A stretch of DNA of 64,000 bases from Arthrobacter endolithicus (GCF_026627425.1 NZ_JAPNLH010000017.1:1-64000); one strand, 5' to 3'; counted from the stretch's first letter, positions 22,736 through 32,833 are shown. The notes: generated from the letters alone by a model not told the origin. A program made the numbers and translations.

Positions 22736-24955
22736 ATGGCACTGATCAGCCCGATTCTGGACAACCGCTCCTACGAGCAACTGCGCGATGAGCTGATCCG
22801 CCGCATCCCGGTCTATGCGCCGGAGTGGACCAACCACAATGAGAGCGATCCGGGCATCGCGCTGGTGGAACTCTTCGCCTACCTCGGCGAGTCACTGCTG
22901 TACCGGTTCAACCAGATTCCTGACGCCGCCCGCATCGAGTTTCTGCGCATGCTGGGGGTCAGGCCCCGCCCGGCGCAATCGGCGCTGACGCTGCTGGCGG
23001 TATCGACCGAGCGCGCGGAGGGTGTCCAGATCCTGCAGGCTTCCGAGGCCGCTGCCGGGGCGGTGTCCTTCCAGACGCAGGACGAGGTGTACGCGTGGCC
23101 GCTGGACCTGGTGGCCGCGGGCAAGACGCCGGAGGATCCGGCGGACACAAAAGCCGGTCATGACAGCAGCGAGGACGCGCTGGCACGGGCCAAGGCAAAG
23201 AAGGCGACGGCGCAGTTCTACCGCACCACCATGGTTTCGACGGATCCCTTGGCGGCGGACGCCGTCTCGGTGGATGTCAGCGCGCAGGCGGACCGGTCGC
23301 TGTGGATCGCGCTGCTGCGCAAGGACACCACGGACGTGGAGAAACTCGCCGGCCGGACGCTGTTCATCGGGGTCGCCTTCGATGAAACCATTGTGGAGCC
23401 GGTGCAGCTGGAGGCACTGAAAGCCGACGGCGCCGCGGCCTTCCGCTCGGACGGGCTCACCTCCAGCCCTCCCCCGATGCTCTGGCGGCTCTGGAACGGT
23501 CCGCCCAAGACGCCCGCAGGCAGCAAGGGCGGCGCAGGTGGCAGGGGCGGCGCAGGTGGCAGGGGCGGCGCAGGTGGCAGGGGCGGAGCGGAAACGTCCG
23601 TCTTCCAGGACCTTCAGGTCCTCGGTGATACCACCAAAGGCCTGGTGAGCAGCGGCGTCGTGAAGCTGGCACTGCCCGCCGGCCTGCCGACCGTCACTGC
23701 GCCGCCGTCGGGCGGTCAGGACAGCCCGCCGCCGCTGGAGGACACCAAACTCGCCAAGAATGTGCTCGCGTGGATCCAGGTCTGCCGTCCGGAGAACGCC
23801 GACGCCAATGATTCCATTCATCGGGTCCGCTGGGTGGGCATCAACGCCGTCCAGGCCATCGCGTCGCGGACCGCTGCGGCGGAACTGCTGGGCAACGGGA
23901 CGGGCGACGGCGACCAGCAGCTGCCGCTGAACCATCACCCGGTGGTGCCCGGCAGCATGGTGCTGGAGGTGGAGGAACCCGCCGGCTGGACGTCCTGGCT
24001 GGAGGTGGAGAACTTCTCCGGCAGCGGCGCCGGAGACAGGCACTACCTGGTGGACTATGACCACGGCTCGGTATCCTTCGGGCGGGCCCGGGTGCCACAG
24101 ATCGGTGAGCGCATCCGGGTGCTTGCCTACCAGTACGGCGGCGGGTCGGCCGGCAATGTCGCGGCAGGGGCCGTGTCCGCGCTGCCGGGTACGGCCGGGG
24201 TGAAGGTGCGCAATCCGCTGCCGGCCGCGGGCGGCACCGACGGCGTGCGCATCGACGAAGCGATGGATGCGATCCCCGCCGAGGTGCACCGCCACGACCG
24301 CGCGGTGATCGGCGCTGACTTCCGGGACCTTGCGCTGCAGGTGTCCGGCGTGCAGCGGGCCGAAACGCTGCCGCTGCTGCACCCGGACAATCCCACCGTA
24401 CCCGCGGCGGGTGTGGTGAGCGTGATGGTCTTCCCGGAGTTTGACCTGAGGAACCCGGCGGCCCCGATGCCGGATCTGGGCCTGCTGCGCCGCGTGGCCC
24501 GCTATCTGGACGCCCGTCGGCTGGTCACCACGGAACTTTACGTGATTCCGCCGGAGTACGTGCGGATCAGCGTCTCCGTTGGCGTCCAGGTCCGCGCCGG
24601 TTACCAGGTGGACGCCGTCCGCCGCTGGGTGGAGCTGATCCTGCGCCAATACCTCGCACCGCTTCCCCCCTACGGGCCCGACGGCGGCGGCTGGCCACTG
24701 GGCCGGACCATCCGCCGGGCGGAGCTTGAGGCCATCGCAGTCCAGGTGGAAGGCGTCCAATACCTGGAGGATCTGCTGCTGGCCTCCCCGGATGCGCCGC
24801 GGACGGAGCAGCCGCGCATCGATCTGTTGCCGTGGCAGCTGCCGGAGCTGGCGGCCATCACGGTCGTGTCCGGCACACCGCTGCCGGTGGGCACCGAGTA
24901 CGCTCCCGCCCCGGCACCGAAAGTCCCGGTGCCTCTACCCCCGGAGGTGTGCTGA
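22736..24955 (+). CDS. Baseplate J / gp6-like assembly protein (Afp11-like)
   Basis: A 739-residue putative baseplate assembly protein. The N-terminus (NRSYEQLRDELIRRIPVYAPEWTNHNESDPGIALVELFAYLGESLLYRFNQIPD) is diagnostic for this family. The C-terminal part contains GTAGVKVRNPLPAAGGTDG, DFRDLALQVSGVQRAETLPLL, RYLDARRLVTTELYVIPPEYV and a late FAxLEAIAVQVEGVQYLEDLLL-like wedge helix. It forms baseplate wedges with gp25 and the gpI-like protein. An in-frame Arg/Gly-rich repeat (RGGAGG units near residues 265-282) interrupts the middle. It overlaps the following gene by 1 bp. Confidence 0.92.
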   Translation: MALISPILDNRSYEQLRDELIRRIPVYAPEWTNHNESDPGIALVELFAYLGESLLYRFNQIPDAARIEFLRMLGVRPRPAQSALTLLAVSTERAEGVQILQASEAAAGAVSFQTQDEVYAWPLDLVAAGKTPEDPADTKAGHDSSEDALARAKAKKATAQFYRTTMVSTDPLAADAVSVDVSAQADRSLWIALLRKDTTDVEKLAGRTLFIGVAFDETIVEPVQLEALKADGAAAFRSDGLTSSPPPMLWRLWNGPPKTPAGSKGGAGGRGGAGGRGGAGGRGGAETSVFQDLQVLGDTTKGLVSSGVVKLALPAGLPTVTAPPSGGQDSPPPLEDTKLAKNVLAWIQVCRPENADANDSIHRVRWVGINAVQAIASRTAAAELLGNGTGDGDQQLPLNHHPVVPGSMVLEVEEPAGWTSWLEVENFSGSGAGDRHYLVDYDHGSVSFGRARVPQIGERIRVLAYQYGGGSAGNVAAGAVSALPGTAGVKVRNPLPAAGGTDGVRIDEAMDAIPAEVHRHDRAVIGADFRDLALQVSGVQRAETLPLLHPDNPTVPAAGVVSVMVFPEFDLRNPAAPMPDLGLLRRVARYLDARRLVTTELYVIPPEYVRISVSVGVQVRAGYQVDAVRRWVELILRQYLAPLPPYGPDGGGWPLGRTIRRAELEAIAVQVEGVQYLEDLLLASPDAPRTEQPRIDLLPWQLPELAAITVVSGTPLPVGTEYAPAPAPKVPVPLPPEVC
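23527..23580 (+). repeat. Three perfect 18-bp repeats inside baseplate J gene
   Basis: Three identical 18-bp units run from 23527 to 23580, followed by a partial copy. They encode a GGAGGR-type glycine/arginine loop. The unit length is a multiple of three, so copy-number change keeps the reading frame. This is the same 18-bp period as the unrelated Glu/Arg repeat at 2083-2160. Probably a flexible surface loop. Confidence 0.9.
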
Positions 24956-27252
24956 TGTACGGAGACCGTTCGCTCAGTCTGCTGGTCCAGCCGGACCAGT
25001 GGGCCCGCTGCGCCCACTCCCATACCGCGCTGCTGCCCGGCGGCGGCGTCGTTCTGGACTGGGCGGAGGACGCCGCGGAGCCGGCCACGGATTATTGCCC
25101 GGCCACGGCATGCCGGCAAGCCGCAACAGAGCAAGCCGAATCCGGCGGCTGCGGATCAGCGCACACCGAACCACCGCACACCGAACCGGCCGGACTCGCC
25201 TTTGACCGCTGGTGCCGGGCCTACCGCTCCTGGCCGGCCGAGGGAAGAGTCGACGTCTACGATGCGGACAGCGCATCGGAGAACACACCGGCTGCTTCCC
25301 CCTGCGCCGGAGTGCTGGGCCACCCCGCCGGTCTGGCCGTGGACCGGGCGCAGCGTCTGTATGTGGCGGAACCGGCCACCCGCTCGGTGCTGGTGGTGGA
25401 TCTTTGGGCTCAACGGCTGCTGCGGCGGGTGCAGATGGGACGCCGCCGGCCGGTGGATGCTGCGCCGGACTGCGGCCGGGTTGCGGTGCTGCTGCACCAT
25501 CCGGATTCCCTGGTCTTCCTTGAGGGCCGTAGCTCCCCCCGCCCCGGCCCGGCGCTGATTAATCCGCGCTGCCTCCCCGGCCTGGTCCCGGACAGGCTGG
25601 CCGCCGGCCTGCTGGTGCTGTGGCGCGGCGGCGCCCACGGCGTCATCGCGTCCCCGGACGGCACGGTACAGCTGGAGGTGGACGGCGCCACCGCCATCGC
25701 CAGCACTGCCCAGGGACTGCTGGTGGTCGCCCGGGCGCCCGGTCTGTCGTTCCGGCGGTTCCAGCACGACGACGACGGCTGGCTGGAGCTCGAGCCGGCC
25801 TCGGCCCCGGCTTTCGACGGCGGTGCCGTGGCCGTCTCGCCGGCGGGGCGCATCGTCTTTACCACCCCGGCGGGCTTCGCCACCACCGCGGGTTCCGCGG
25901 CCCGGCACGAACCGGATGGCACGGTGGTGACCTACCGGCTGGACAGCGGCCGTTCCCGCACCCGCTGGGGCCGGGTATTCCTGGACGCCTGCCTGCCGGC
26001 CGGGACCAACGCGACCCTGCGCTTCCTGACCGGCGACGACGAGGATGTACTCGATCCACTGGAAGCATCCGCACCGGGCCGCGTCACCCGCACCGTCCCG
26101 CACCCGGAGCTGACTCCGCCGCTGCCATCGCAGAGCCTGCTAGCCGCGGTGGAGCTGAACACTACTCTTTTCCGGCGGCCGACGGGACGCGAACAGCCGT
26201 GGCAGCAGATCTCCCCGGAGGACGGTTTCGAAACCTATGAATCCCAGGTCAATGCGGCACCGGGCAGGTATTTGTGGCTGGAAATGCACCTGGCCGGCAC
26301 CGTGCAGACCAGCCCGCGGATCCGTGCCGTCCGGATCGAACGGCCTGGTCACCAACTGCTGAGCAGTCTGCCCCGTGCATGGTCCCGGGACGACGGGGAC
26401 ACGGAATTCATCCACCGTTTCCTGGCACCGCTGGAGGGGACCCTGTATGAGCTGGACTGGCGGGCGGCCGAGAGGGCCATCCTGCTGGATCCGCGCACCA
26501 CCCCACAGGAGGCACTGCCATGGCTGGCCGGCTTTGCCGGACTCGTCCTGGACCGGCGCTGGCCGGAACCGGCCCGCCGCGCACTGATTGCCGAGGCCTA
26601 CCGCCTATTTGCCCGACGTGGCACCCGCGCCGCGCTGATCCGGATCCTCGAACTCTACCTGGGCAGGGCCCCGGTGATCATCGAGGCGTGGCAGCTGCGC
26701 GGTCTCGGTGGCATGGTGCTGGGCAATCCACCGGCCGGCCCGCCCGCGCCCGCGGTCGGCGGAAACGCCCGGGCCACCGGCATGCTGGGCCGCTTCTCGA
26801 TCGGCGGGTCCGCTCCCGCGGCATCCACTATGTCCGCTACGTCCGCTAGGTCCGGGACCCTGACCGTCCCCGCCCTGGACGACTCCACCACCGGCAGCGT
26901 GCCGCCTTCGTCGCGCCGCGCCAACGTACAGGATTCCTTCCAGCTCGCCGCGCACCGCTTCACCCTGCTGATCCCCGGCGAGCTTACCCCGGAGCAGCGC
27001 CAGGTAGTGCATGCAATCGCCGAAATGCACCGCCCCGCCCACACGATGTATGAGCTCTGCGAACTCGGAGCCGGCATGCGGGTGGGGCAGCGGCTGCACG
27101 TGAGCCTGACCTCGTTCGTCGGTCCGGACGCCCGTTGGGCGCCCGCGGTGCTGGGCCGGTTCCGCGTTGGCGGCGACGGCGTCGTCGGTACGCCCGCCAC
27201 GGGTTCGCGGCTGGGCGAGACCTCGAGAGCGGGGCAGGTGAGGGTCGGATGA
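24955..27252 (+). CDS. Tail protein I-like baseplate component with N-terminal propeller (Afp12-like)
   Basis: The start is ATG 24955, overlapping the baseplate J stop by 1 bp, for 765 residues. The first ~300 residues contain strand repeats of NHL/beta-propeller type (GHPAGLAVDRAQRLYVAEPATRSVLVVDLW; VAVLLHHPDSLVFLEG). Residues ~465-590 are the tail-protein gpI-like domain: LPRAWSRDDGDTEFIHRFLAPLEGTLYELDWR, LPWLAGFAGLVLDRRWPEPARRALI and RGTRAALIRILELYLG. The C-terminal part has HRFTLLIPGELTPEQRQVVHAIAEMHRPAHTMYEL. Proteins of this layout complete the baseplate wedge in eCIS and related tails. The propeller could bind a partner or ligand, but its role is unknown. Confidence 0.88.
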   Translation: MYGDRSLSLLVQPDQWARCAHSHTALLPGGGVVLDWAEDAAEPATDYCPATACRQAATEQAESGGCGSAHTEPPHTEPAGLAFDRWCRAYRSWPAEGRVDVYDADSASENTPAASPCAGVLGHPAGLAVDRAQRLYVAEPATRSVLVVDLWAQRLLRRVQMGRRRPVDAAPDCGRVAVLLHHPDSLVFLEGRSSPRPGPALINPRCLPGLVPDRLAAGLLVLWRGGAHGVIASPDGTVQLEVDGATAIASTAQGLLVVARAPGLSFRRFQHDDDGWLELEPASAPAFDGGAVAVSPAGRIVFTTPAGFATTAGSAARHEPDGTVVTYRLDSGRSRTRWGRVFLDACLPAGTNATLRFLTGDDEDVLDPLEASAPGRVTRTVPHPELTPPLPSQSLLAAVELNTTLFRRPTGREQPWQQISPEDGFETYESQVNAAPGRYLWLEMHLAGTVQTSPRIRAVRIERPGHQLLSSLPRAWSRDDGDTEFIHRFLAPLEGTLYELDWRAAERAILLDPRTTPQEALPWLAGFAGLVLDRRWPEPARRALIAEAYRLFARRGTRAALIRILELYLGRAPVIIEAWQLRGLGGMVLGNPPAGPPAPAVGGNARATGMLGRFSIGGSAPAASTMSATSARSGTLTVPALDDSTTGSVPPSSRRANVQDSFQLAAHRFTLLIPGELTPEQRQVVHAIAEMHRPAHTMYELCELGAGMRVGQRLHVSLTSFVGPDARWAPAVLGRFRVGGDGVVGTPATGSRLGETSRAGQVRVG

Positions 27253-29366
27253 CCGAGCTGTTCATCGGCACGCTGAGTGCTACCGCCGCGGCAGGGAACT
27301 ACGACGACGACGGCTCCGTTGCGGGCGCCGGGAACCTGCCGTCGCGGATGCAGGACATGCTGGCCCATCTTGGGGACCGTCGGCTCGAGGAGATAATGGG
27401 GGCGGCGGATTTTCCCGACGGTGAATGGTGCCTGCGCCGTTTGGACCTCCGTGTGGGGCTGGATCCGGCGCGGCCAGGACCGGTGCTGGAAACCCAATGG
27501 GCGCAGGCCGTGGTGCAGGAACTGAGCCAGCGGATCGGCTCCGGCTCGGACGACGTGCTGCACTTCCCGCGGATCACCGACGCGTTCAATGATCTGGCGG
27601 CGTCACTGGCCGCCGGACGGACGGACCATGCCTGGGCTTGGCGGCAGCTCGGGCTGCTGCTGCCCGAGGACCCGGATCCGGCCGGCGCGCCGGGACCGGC
27701 GCTGCTGGCTGTATTGCGGCGCCGGCCGGAACAGGCCCTGTCCGCCATAGTTACGACGGTAGAGACGAACGGTGCCGCACCGCTGCACCGTCTGCTGGCC
27801 GGACGAGGCTGGTTTGATCTGGCGGTCATCGTCGCAGCGGCGGCTGGAGCGCCATGGCCAGCCGCCCCGATTGAATCATTGCTCTTCACCGCGACAGGCA
27901 CCGCGGGTAATGGCACCGCGGGCAGTGACACTCCGGAAAATTCAGGCGCCGGCGGGGCCGGCCGCCGTGGTCCTAACGCCGCCCGAGGTACCGAGGGCCC
28001 GCGCCCTGATCACAGTAGAGGTGCGGCCGAGGCAACGTCCGGTTCCGGCCATCCAGTCCCGTTTCCGGTACCCCGAACCGAGCAAGTAGCGGACGCACAG
28101 ACGGTGGACGCACAGAGGGCTGAGGCACGGCAGGCCGGCTCACAACTGGAGGAGGCTCAGAGGGCTACCGCAGGGCTGGCGGAGGCACAGGCGCTTGGTC
28201 TCGCCCGGTGCTCGCGGTTGGCGGGGGCCATGCTCCGAAGCGGGCTCCGGCCGGACGTCCTCACCGCCGCGGCGTGGGCGCTGCTTGCCGCGGCCGAGGC
28301 GGACCCCGGATTGCTGCGCCGACCGGACGCAGCCGAAATCCTCCGGTCGCTGGCATCGCGCTTCCTGGCCCCCGCCACTGCTGGCCAGGGTCTCGGCGGC
28401 ACCTCCCGTGCCGGGCCTGCGTCCGGGCCCATCGGCGCGGCCTCTGGAACGGGGCAATACGCCGTCAGCCGCACCGACACCGGGGGTGCCGGCCACAGGG
28501 GTGCCGACGTCAGGGGGGCTGAACCCGGGAGCACCGAATCCGCGGGCACGGGTGCCTACGATCTGCCGACTTCCGCCCCCGGCAACACCCCGCTGTCCGA
28601 TAAGCCCGGGCGCGACGTTCCCGGCGCGGAAGCCGACCTTCGCGGCAGCGCAGCCGACGCCGGTTCGGCCGGCATCAACGGCACTGCCGGCATCAACGGC
28701 ACGACCGACGGGACAGCAGCCGAGGATACAGCAGCCGCCGGTGCGGGTCAGGCCGCGACAGGCGAGGACCGCACGGATTCCCCGGCTGAAGCCGGTAGTC
28801 CGACGCTCTGGGCGGGGCTGCCGTTTCTGCTCGCCACCGCCGACGATGCCGGCATCCCGGACCTGCTGCTTGCCAGTTCGGCCCTGGCAGCTCGGCCGCT
28901 GCGATGGATCATCCACCGGCTTGGACAGCTGCTGGTCCCGGCGGCGCCGGAGGACCCTGCGATCATGGCGCTCGCCGGGCTGATGCCCACCGCTGAAGCG
29001 CCCGGTGGTGACCGGCACGCAACAACGGCAGAGGCGGCCTCCGCCGCGAGCGTTATGACCCTGGAGCAACACGACTCGAAGCGCCATACCTCGGACAGCC
29101 ACGACGAGGAGCAGCAGGCCTTGGAGTACTATGCCGCGCGCTGGGCGAAGGCCACCGCGGGCAGGCTTGGGCGTCCGCACCATGACCCCTTCGACGTCGT
29201 CGCAGAGATCGCGTTTCGCCGTGGCGAGGTCCTGGCGCAGGCCGGCTGGATCGAAGTGCATCTGAGTCTGCGCGATGTCGACGTGGATGTGCGCCGCGCT
29301 GGCCTGGACGTCGACCCGGGCTGGATCCCGTGGCTGGGAGTGGTGGTGCGCTTTGTCTATGAGTGA
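27249..29366 (+). CDS. Contractile injection system tape-measure family protein (Afp14-like)
   Basis: The start is ATG 27249 (4-bp overlap), giving 705 residues. The N-terminal segment HLGDRRLEEIMGAADFPDGEWCLRRLDLRVGLD with VVQELSQRIG matches the CIS tape-measure family. So does the C-terminal end (GWIEVHLSLRDVDVDVRRAGLDVDPGWIPWLGVVVRF). Between them, residues ~215-300 and ~375-520 are low-complexity Gly/Ala/Thr-rich sequence, including a repeated INGTAG unit. In Afp, Afp14 sets particle length. Whether the inserts contribute to length here is unknown. It overlaps the ATPase gene by 8 bp. Confidence 0.85.
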   Translation: MTELFIGTLSATAAAGNYDDDGSVAGAGNLPSRMQDMLAHLGDRRLEEIMGAADFPDGEWCLRRLDLRVGLDPARPGPVLETQWAQAVVQELSQRIGSGSDDVLHFPRITDAFNDLAASLAAGRTDHAWAWRQLGLLLPEDPDPAGAPGPALLAVLRRRPEQALSAIVTTVETNGAAPLHRLLAGRGWFDLAVIVAAAAGAPWPAAPIESLLFTATGTAGNGTAGSDTPENSGAGGAGRRGPNAARGTEGPRPDHSRGAAEATSGSGHPVPFPVPRTEQVADAQTVDAQRAEARQAGSQLEEAQRATAGLAEAQALGLARCSRLAGAMLRSGLRPDVLTAAAWALLAAAEADPGLLRRPDAAEILRSLASRFLAPATAGQGLGGTSRAGPASGPIGAASGTGQYAVSRTDTGGAGHRGADVRGAEPGSTESAGTGAYDLPTSAPGNTPLSDKPGRDVPGAEADLRGSAADAGSAGINGTAGINGTTDGTAAEDTAAAGAGQAATGEDRTDSPAEAGSPTLWAGLPFLLATADDAGIPDLLLASSALAARPLRWIIHRLGQLLVPAAPEDPAIMALAGLMPTAEAPGGDRHATTAEAASAASVMTLEQHDSKRHTSDSHDEEQQALEYYAARWAKATAGRLGRPHHDPFDVVAEIAFRRGEVLAQAGWIEVHLSLRDVDVDVRRAGLDVDPGWIPWLGVVVRFVYE

Positions 29367-31500
29367 ACTGATTTCGCCGACGGAAACCGCGCCGACGCAA
29401 ACCGCGGCAACGGAATTTGTACGGGCGTCCAGAGCATCACGGCATGCAGGCCCGGAGGCTGCCGCGGCACCTTGGACGGTTATCAGCGCGGATCTGACAT
29501 CGCGCACCGCCCGGATCGCACGCGACGTCGTTGCCGTACTGGAGCTGCATGGCAGTGCCGGCTCGGGCGCTGCCGAGGCGGCGGACTTCTTCCGTAGTTG
29601 GGCCGATAGCACCTCGACGCAGCGGCACCTGATGGATGCACCGCTTGATGCTCTCGCCGCACGGTTCGCGCTGACGCCGCCAGAGGTCGACCTGCTGCTG
29701 CTGGCGGGCCTGCCGGAGGAGCACGAGGGAATTGCCGCGACCTTCCGCAGCCTGCATCCGCAGGGCGAACCTCATCCCACCGCAGGGCTCGCGGCCCTCA
29801 TCCTGACCAACGCCTTACTGTCGGCCGGGGCTGCTGTTCCCGGTGACGCGGTTCCCGGTGATGCTGCTTGCGATATTGCTGCTCCCGATCATGCAGGCGC
29901 TGGTTCCGCTGCTGCGGTGGACGCACGGCCGGCGCTGCGCCGGCTGCTCAGCAGCGGGGAAGCGGTCCGCCATGGGCTGCTCCGGCTGGCCGGAAACGGC
30001 ACCCTTTTCGAACGGTCGCTCATTGCCGCGGACAGTCTATGGGAGGCCCTGCACGGTCACGACGCGTGGCCCGACGGGCTCCCGCGTGTGGAAACGGGCA
30101 CCGTCCCGCCCGGATTGGGCTGCTGGCTGACCGGCCCCGGTGTCCGCCGCGCGGTCGCCGCCCTGCAGGCGGACGCCGGCTGCAGCATCCTGGTAACCGG
30201 TGCGCATGAAAGCATCATGCTCAGCCGCGCTCTCGCCGTTGCCGGTGCTGCCGGCAGATCGATTGTCGCCGGCAGGGTCACGGCCGGGGATACTGCAGGC
30301 ATTGCACTGCTGGCCGCGCACGCGGCCCTGCGCGGGGCGGTACCGCTGCTGGTTCTCGCCGCCGTCGGGCAATCGGAGCCGGATCTGCTGGCTGTGGGGG
30401 ACCTTCCCGGGCCGGTGCTGATCTGTTCCGCCAGCACCTCCGTTCGTGCCGCCGGGGGCCGCCCGATGCTGGCGCTCGATGCCGGCCCGGTAGGTGCCCG
30501 GGACCAGCAGTCCGCGTGGGCCGCCGCCCTGCCGCACCTGTCTGGGCAGTCCGCAGGCATCGCCGCCCGGCATCCGCTGGACCCGGCTCTGATCGCCGAA
30601 CTCGCCGTCGACGTCCTCGCCCAGGGCAGCCAACCGGAGCTGCCGGAGATCACCGCCCTGATCCGAGCGCGGGCTGGCCTCACGCTGCCCCCGGGAGTGC
30701 AGCTGCTCAGCCCGACAGTGCCGTGGAACCATCTGGTGCTGCCAACAGAAGGGGCCTGGCAGCTGCGCGATGCGGTGTCGCGGCTGGATTACCAGTCGGT
30801 GGTGCTCGAGGACTGGGAATTGCGGGGCCGGGCACATGCCACCGGCGGAACCCGGATGCTGTTCACGGGGCCGCCGGGCACCGGCAAGTCCCTCGCCGCC
30901 CACGCCGTCGCTACCGCGGCCGCCACCGATCTGCTGCTCGTAGACGTTTCCCGGCTGGTGTCCAAATGGCTCGGCGAAACCGAGAAGCATCTCGCCGCGG
31001 CCTTTGACGCAGCCGAACGCACCCAGGCCGTCCTGCTGCTGGATGAGGCCGACGCGCTCTTTGGCACCCGGACCGAAATCTCCGATGCCAACGACCGCTA
31101 CGCCAATCTGGAGACCGCCTACCTGCTCCAGCGGCTGGACAGTTTCGACGGTCTGGTCATCCTCACCAGCAACCTGCGCTCGAACATCGATGCCGCCTTC
31201 ATCCGCCGAATGGACTTCGTGGTGGAATTCCCGGTCCCTGATGCGGACGGCCGGGCGGAACTGTGGTCACGGCATCTGCCCCTCGCCGCGGTCGCCGGGG
31301 ACATTGACCTGGTGGCGCTTGCCCGGCTCTATCCGGTGCCCGGCGGCTGGATCCGCAACGCGGCAATCGCCGCCGCGTACGTGGCGGCCGCCGGGGAAGA
31401 TTTGATCAGCCAGGCGCATCTGGTGGCTGCCATGAAGCGGGAATATGCGAAGGCCGCGCTTCGCTTTCCCGGCGAACCTCCGAGGAGACGAAATGACTAA
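29359..31500 (+). CDS. AAA+ ATPase of the injection system (Afp15/Pvc15-like)
   Basis: The start is ATG 29359 (MSELISPTETAPTQ), giving 713 residues. The C-terminal AAA+ domain (~470-690) has Walker A GPPGTGKS at 504-511, Walker B LLLDEAD (D562, E563), sensor-1-like VILTSN, and an arginine-finger region FIRRMDFVVEF. The N-terminal ~450 residues are a family-typical domain without a nucleotide site; a degenerate second P-loop-like region lies around 255-330. Pvc15/Afp15 ATPases are needed for particle assembly and, in PVC, for loading effectors. It is strictly coupled to the tape-measure gene before it and overlaps the next gene by 8 bp. Confidence 0.93.
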   Translation: MSELISPTETAPTQTAATEFVRASRASRHAGPEAAAAPWTVISADLTSRTARIARDVVAVLELHGSAGSGAAEAADFFRSWADSTSTQRHLMDAPLDALAARFALTPPEVDLLLLAGLPEEHEGIAATFRSLHPQGEPHPTAGLAALILTNALLSAGAAVPGDAVPGDAACDIAAPDHAGAGSAAAVDARPALRRLLSSGEAVRHGLLRLAGNGTLFERSLIAADSLWEALHGHDAWPDGLPRVETGTVPPGLGCWLTGPGVRRAVAALQADAGCSILVTGAHESIMLSRALAVAGAAGRSIVAGRVTAGDTAGIALLAAHAALRGAVPLLVLAAVGQSEPDLLAVGDLPGPVLICSASTSVRAAGGRPMLALDAGPVGARDQQSAWAAALPHLSGQSAGIAARHPLDPALIAELAVDVLAQGSQPELPEITALIRARAGLTLPPGVQLLSPTVPWNHLVLPTEGAWQLRDAVSRLDYQSVVLEDWELRGRAHATGGTRMLFTGPPGTGKSLAAHAVATAAATDLLLVDVSRLVSKWLGETEKHLAAAFDAAERTQAVLLLDEADALFGTRTEISDANDRYANLETAYLLQRLDSFDGLVILTSNLRSNIDAAFIRRMDFVVEFPVPDADGRAELWSRHLPLAAVAGDIDLVALARLYPVPGGWIRNAAIAAAYVAAAGEDLISQAHLVAAMKREYAKAALRFPGEPPRRRND

Positions 31501-32833
31501 GACAGAGTCCATAGCGACCGACGGCCCCGCCTGCGGCTGTGATTCCTGCGCGGCGGCGGACCTGCCGGCCAATCCCTTCGTCGCCCTGCGGGTCGCGTAC
31601 GGCATGCTGCTGGGCGAGGACGATTTCGATGCCCTGATGGCCAATCCGCGCGGCAAGCTGATGCTGCACCAGGCTTGGTTGCATGGGGCCGGAGTGGTGC
31701 ACGGCCTCGACGTCCGCCGGGATGGAACCCGGAATCTGAAGGTCCTTCCCGGTCTGGCCGTGGACGGCGCCGGCCGCGAGCTGTACCAGGACTGCACGGT
31801 TACCCTGGACGTACGTCAGCTGCTCGACGCTGCCGGTTTGAAAGACTCCGCGGATTGCTCGACGGAAACCGTTGATGCCTATCTGGTCGCTGCCTTTTCT
31901 GCCTGTCCCTCGTCCGCCGTTCCGGTTCTGGCGGACCCGTGTGATGTCACGCGTAAACACGACGAGTTCTCCCGGATCCGGGAACAGGTCACGTACAGTC
32001 TGCGCACCAAGCCCGGCCCCGCGGCGGTGTACGGGTACCATCGGGTCCGGGTGCTGCTGGGTCTGGAACCGGTGCTGAACGACGACGGCGCCGGGCGTGA
32101 AGCGCTCGCCGCCCGTAAGCGGGCCGCCGGTGTAGCACCGGAGCAGCGCGCCGGGGCACTGCTGGCCGAGTTCCGGCAGCTGGCGGCCAGGGATGAGATC
32201 GAGCTGGAGCCCGCGCACCAAGCCGGGGACTGCTATCCCACCCTCTTCCCCGCGGAGGTGGACGAGGCAGGCGTGGTGCTGGCCGCCGTCGTCGTCAGCA
32301 TCCGCGACGCCGACGGCGCGGCAGAGGTCACCGTGGAAGTTCCGGACACCTCGGTACGGAACGTGCTGCTGCCCACCGGCGTCATCCAGGAACTGGTGTG
32401 CGGGCTGGCTCCGGGACTGATCGGCACCGCCGTGACCCTCGACGGCGGCGGCCCGCGCGTCAGCGGTGAGGCCGAGCTGAGCGAGCAGGGGCGCCGCCTG
32501 AGCTTCGCCGTCACCGCCGACGTCCTTCCCGCGTCCCTGCGCCGGGCCATCGTGATCACCTCCTTGTCCGAACGCGGCTGGGTCGAGGAGGATATCGACA
32601 CCGTCCGATATGAGCCGAAGGAACACCGCGTCATCATTGAGCTCGCGGACCGGCCCATCAACGATCTGGTCCGTCTGATCGTTCGCGGCACGGGCCCGAC
32701 ACCTGTCTATGGCGACAAGCCCCGAGTGCCGCTGGCCGGCAGGGTGGGCGGACCGCCCGGCACGGCGGAGAACGGCCACGACGCCGTGCTGACCCTTCCC
32801 AATCCTCTGGTCGATAGGAGGGCCGGCTCATGA
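31493..32833 (+). CDS. eCIS-associated protein with GVVHGL motif, paralogue A
   Basis: The start is ATG 31493 behind GAGGAGACG, giving 446 residues. The N-terminus carries a CGCDSCAA cysteine cluster, then YGMLLGEDDFDALMANPRGKLMLHQAWLHGAGVVHGLDVRRDG and LKVLPGLAVDGAGREL. The next gene shares the GVVHG...PGLAxDxxGRxL pattern, so the two are distant paralogues. Similar sequences occur in actinobacterial injection and tail loci with no assigned function. The pattern resembles beta-sandwich proteins attached to baseplates. No signal peptide or membrane segment is seen. An adhesin or fibre role is speculative. Confidence 0.7.
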   Translation: MTKTESIATDGPACGCDSCAAADLPANPFVALRVAYGMLLGEDDFDALMANPRGKLMLHQAWLHGAGVVHGLDVRRDGTRNLKVLPGLAVDGAGRELYQDCTVTLDVRQLLDAAGLKDSADCSTETVDAYLVAAFSACPSSAVPVLADPCDVTRKHDEFSRIREQVTYSLRTKPGPAAVYGYHRVRVLLGLEPVLNDDGAGREALAARKRAAGVAPEQRAGALLAEFRQLAARDEIELEPAHQAGDCYPTLFPAEVDEAGVVLAAVVVSIRDADGAAEVTVEVPDTSVRNVLLPTGVIQELVCGLAPGLIGTAVTLDGGGPRVSGEAELSEQGRRLSFAVTADVLPASLRRAIVITSLSERGWVEEDIDTVRYEPKEHRVIIELADRPINDLVRLIVRGTGPTPVYGDKPRVPLAGRVGGPPGTAENGHDAVLTLPNPLVDRRAGS

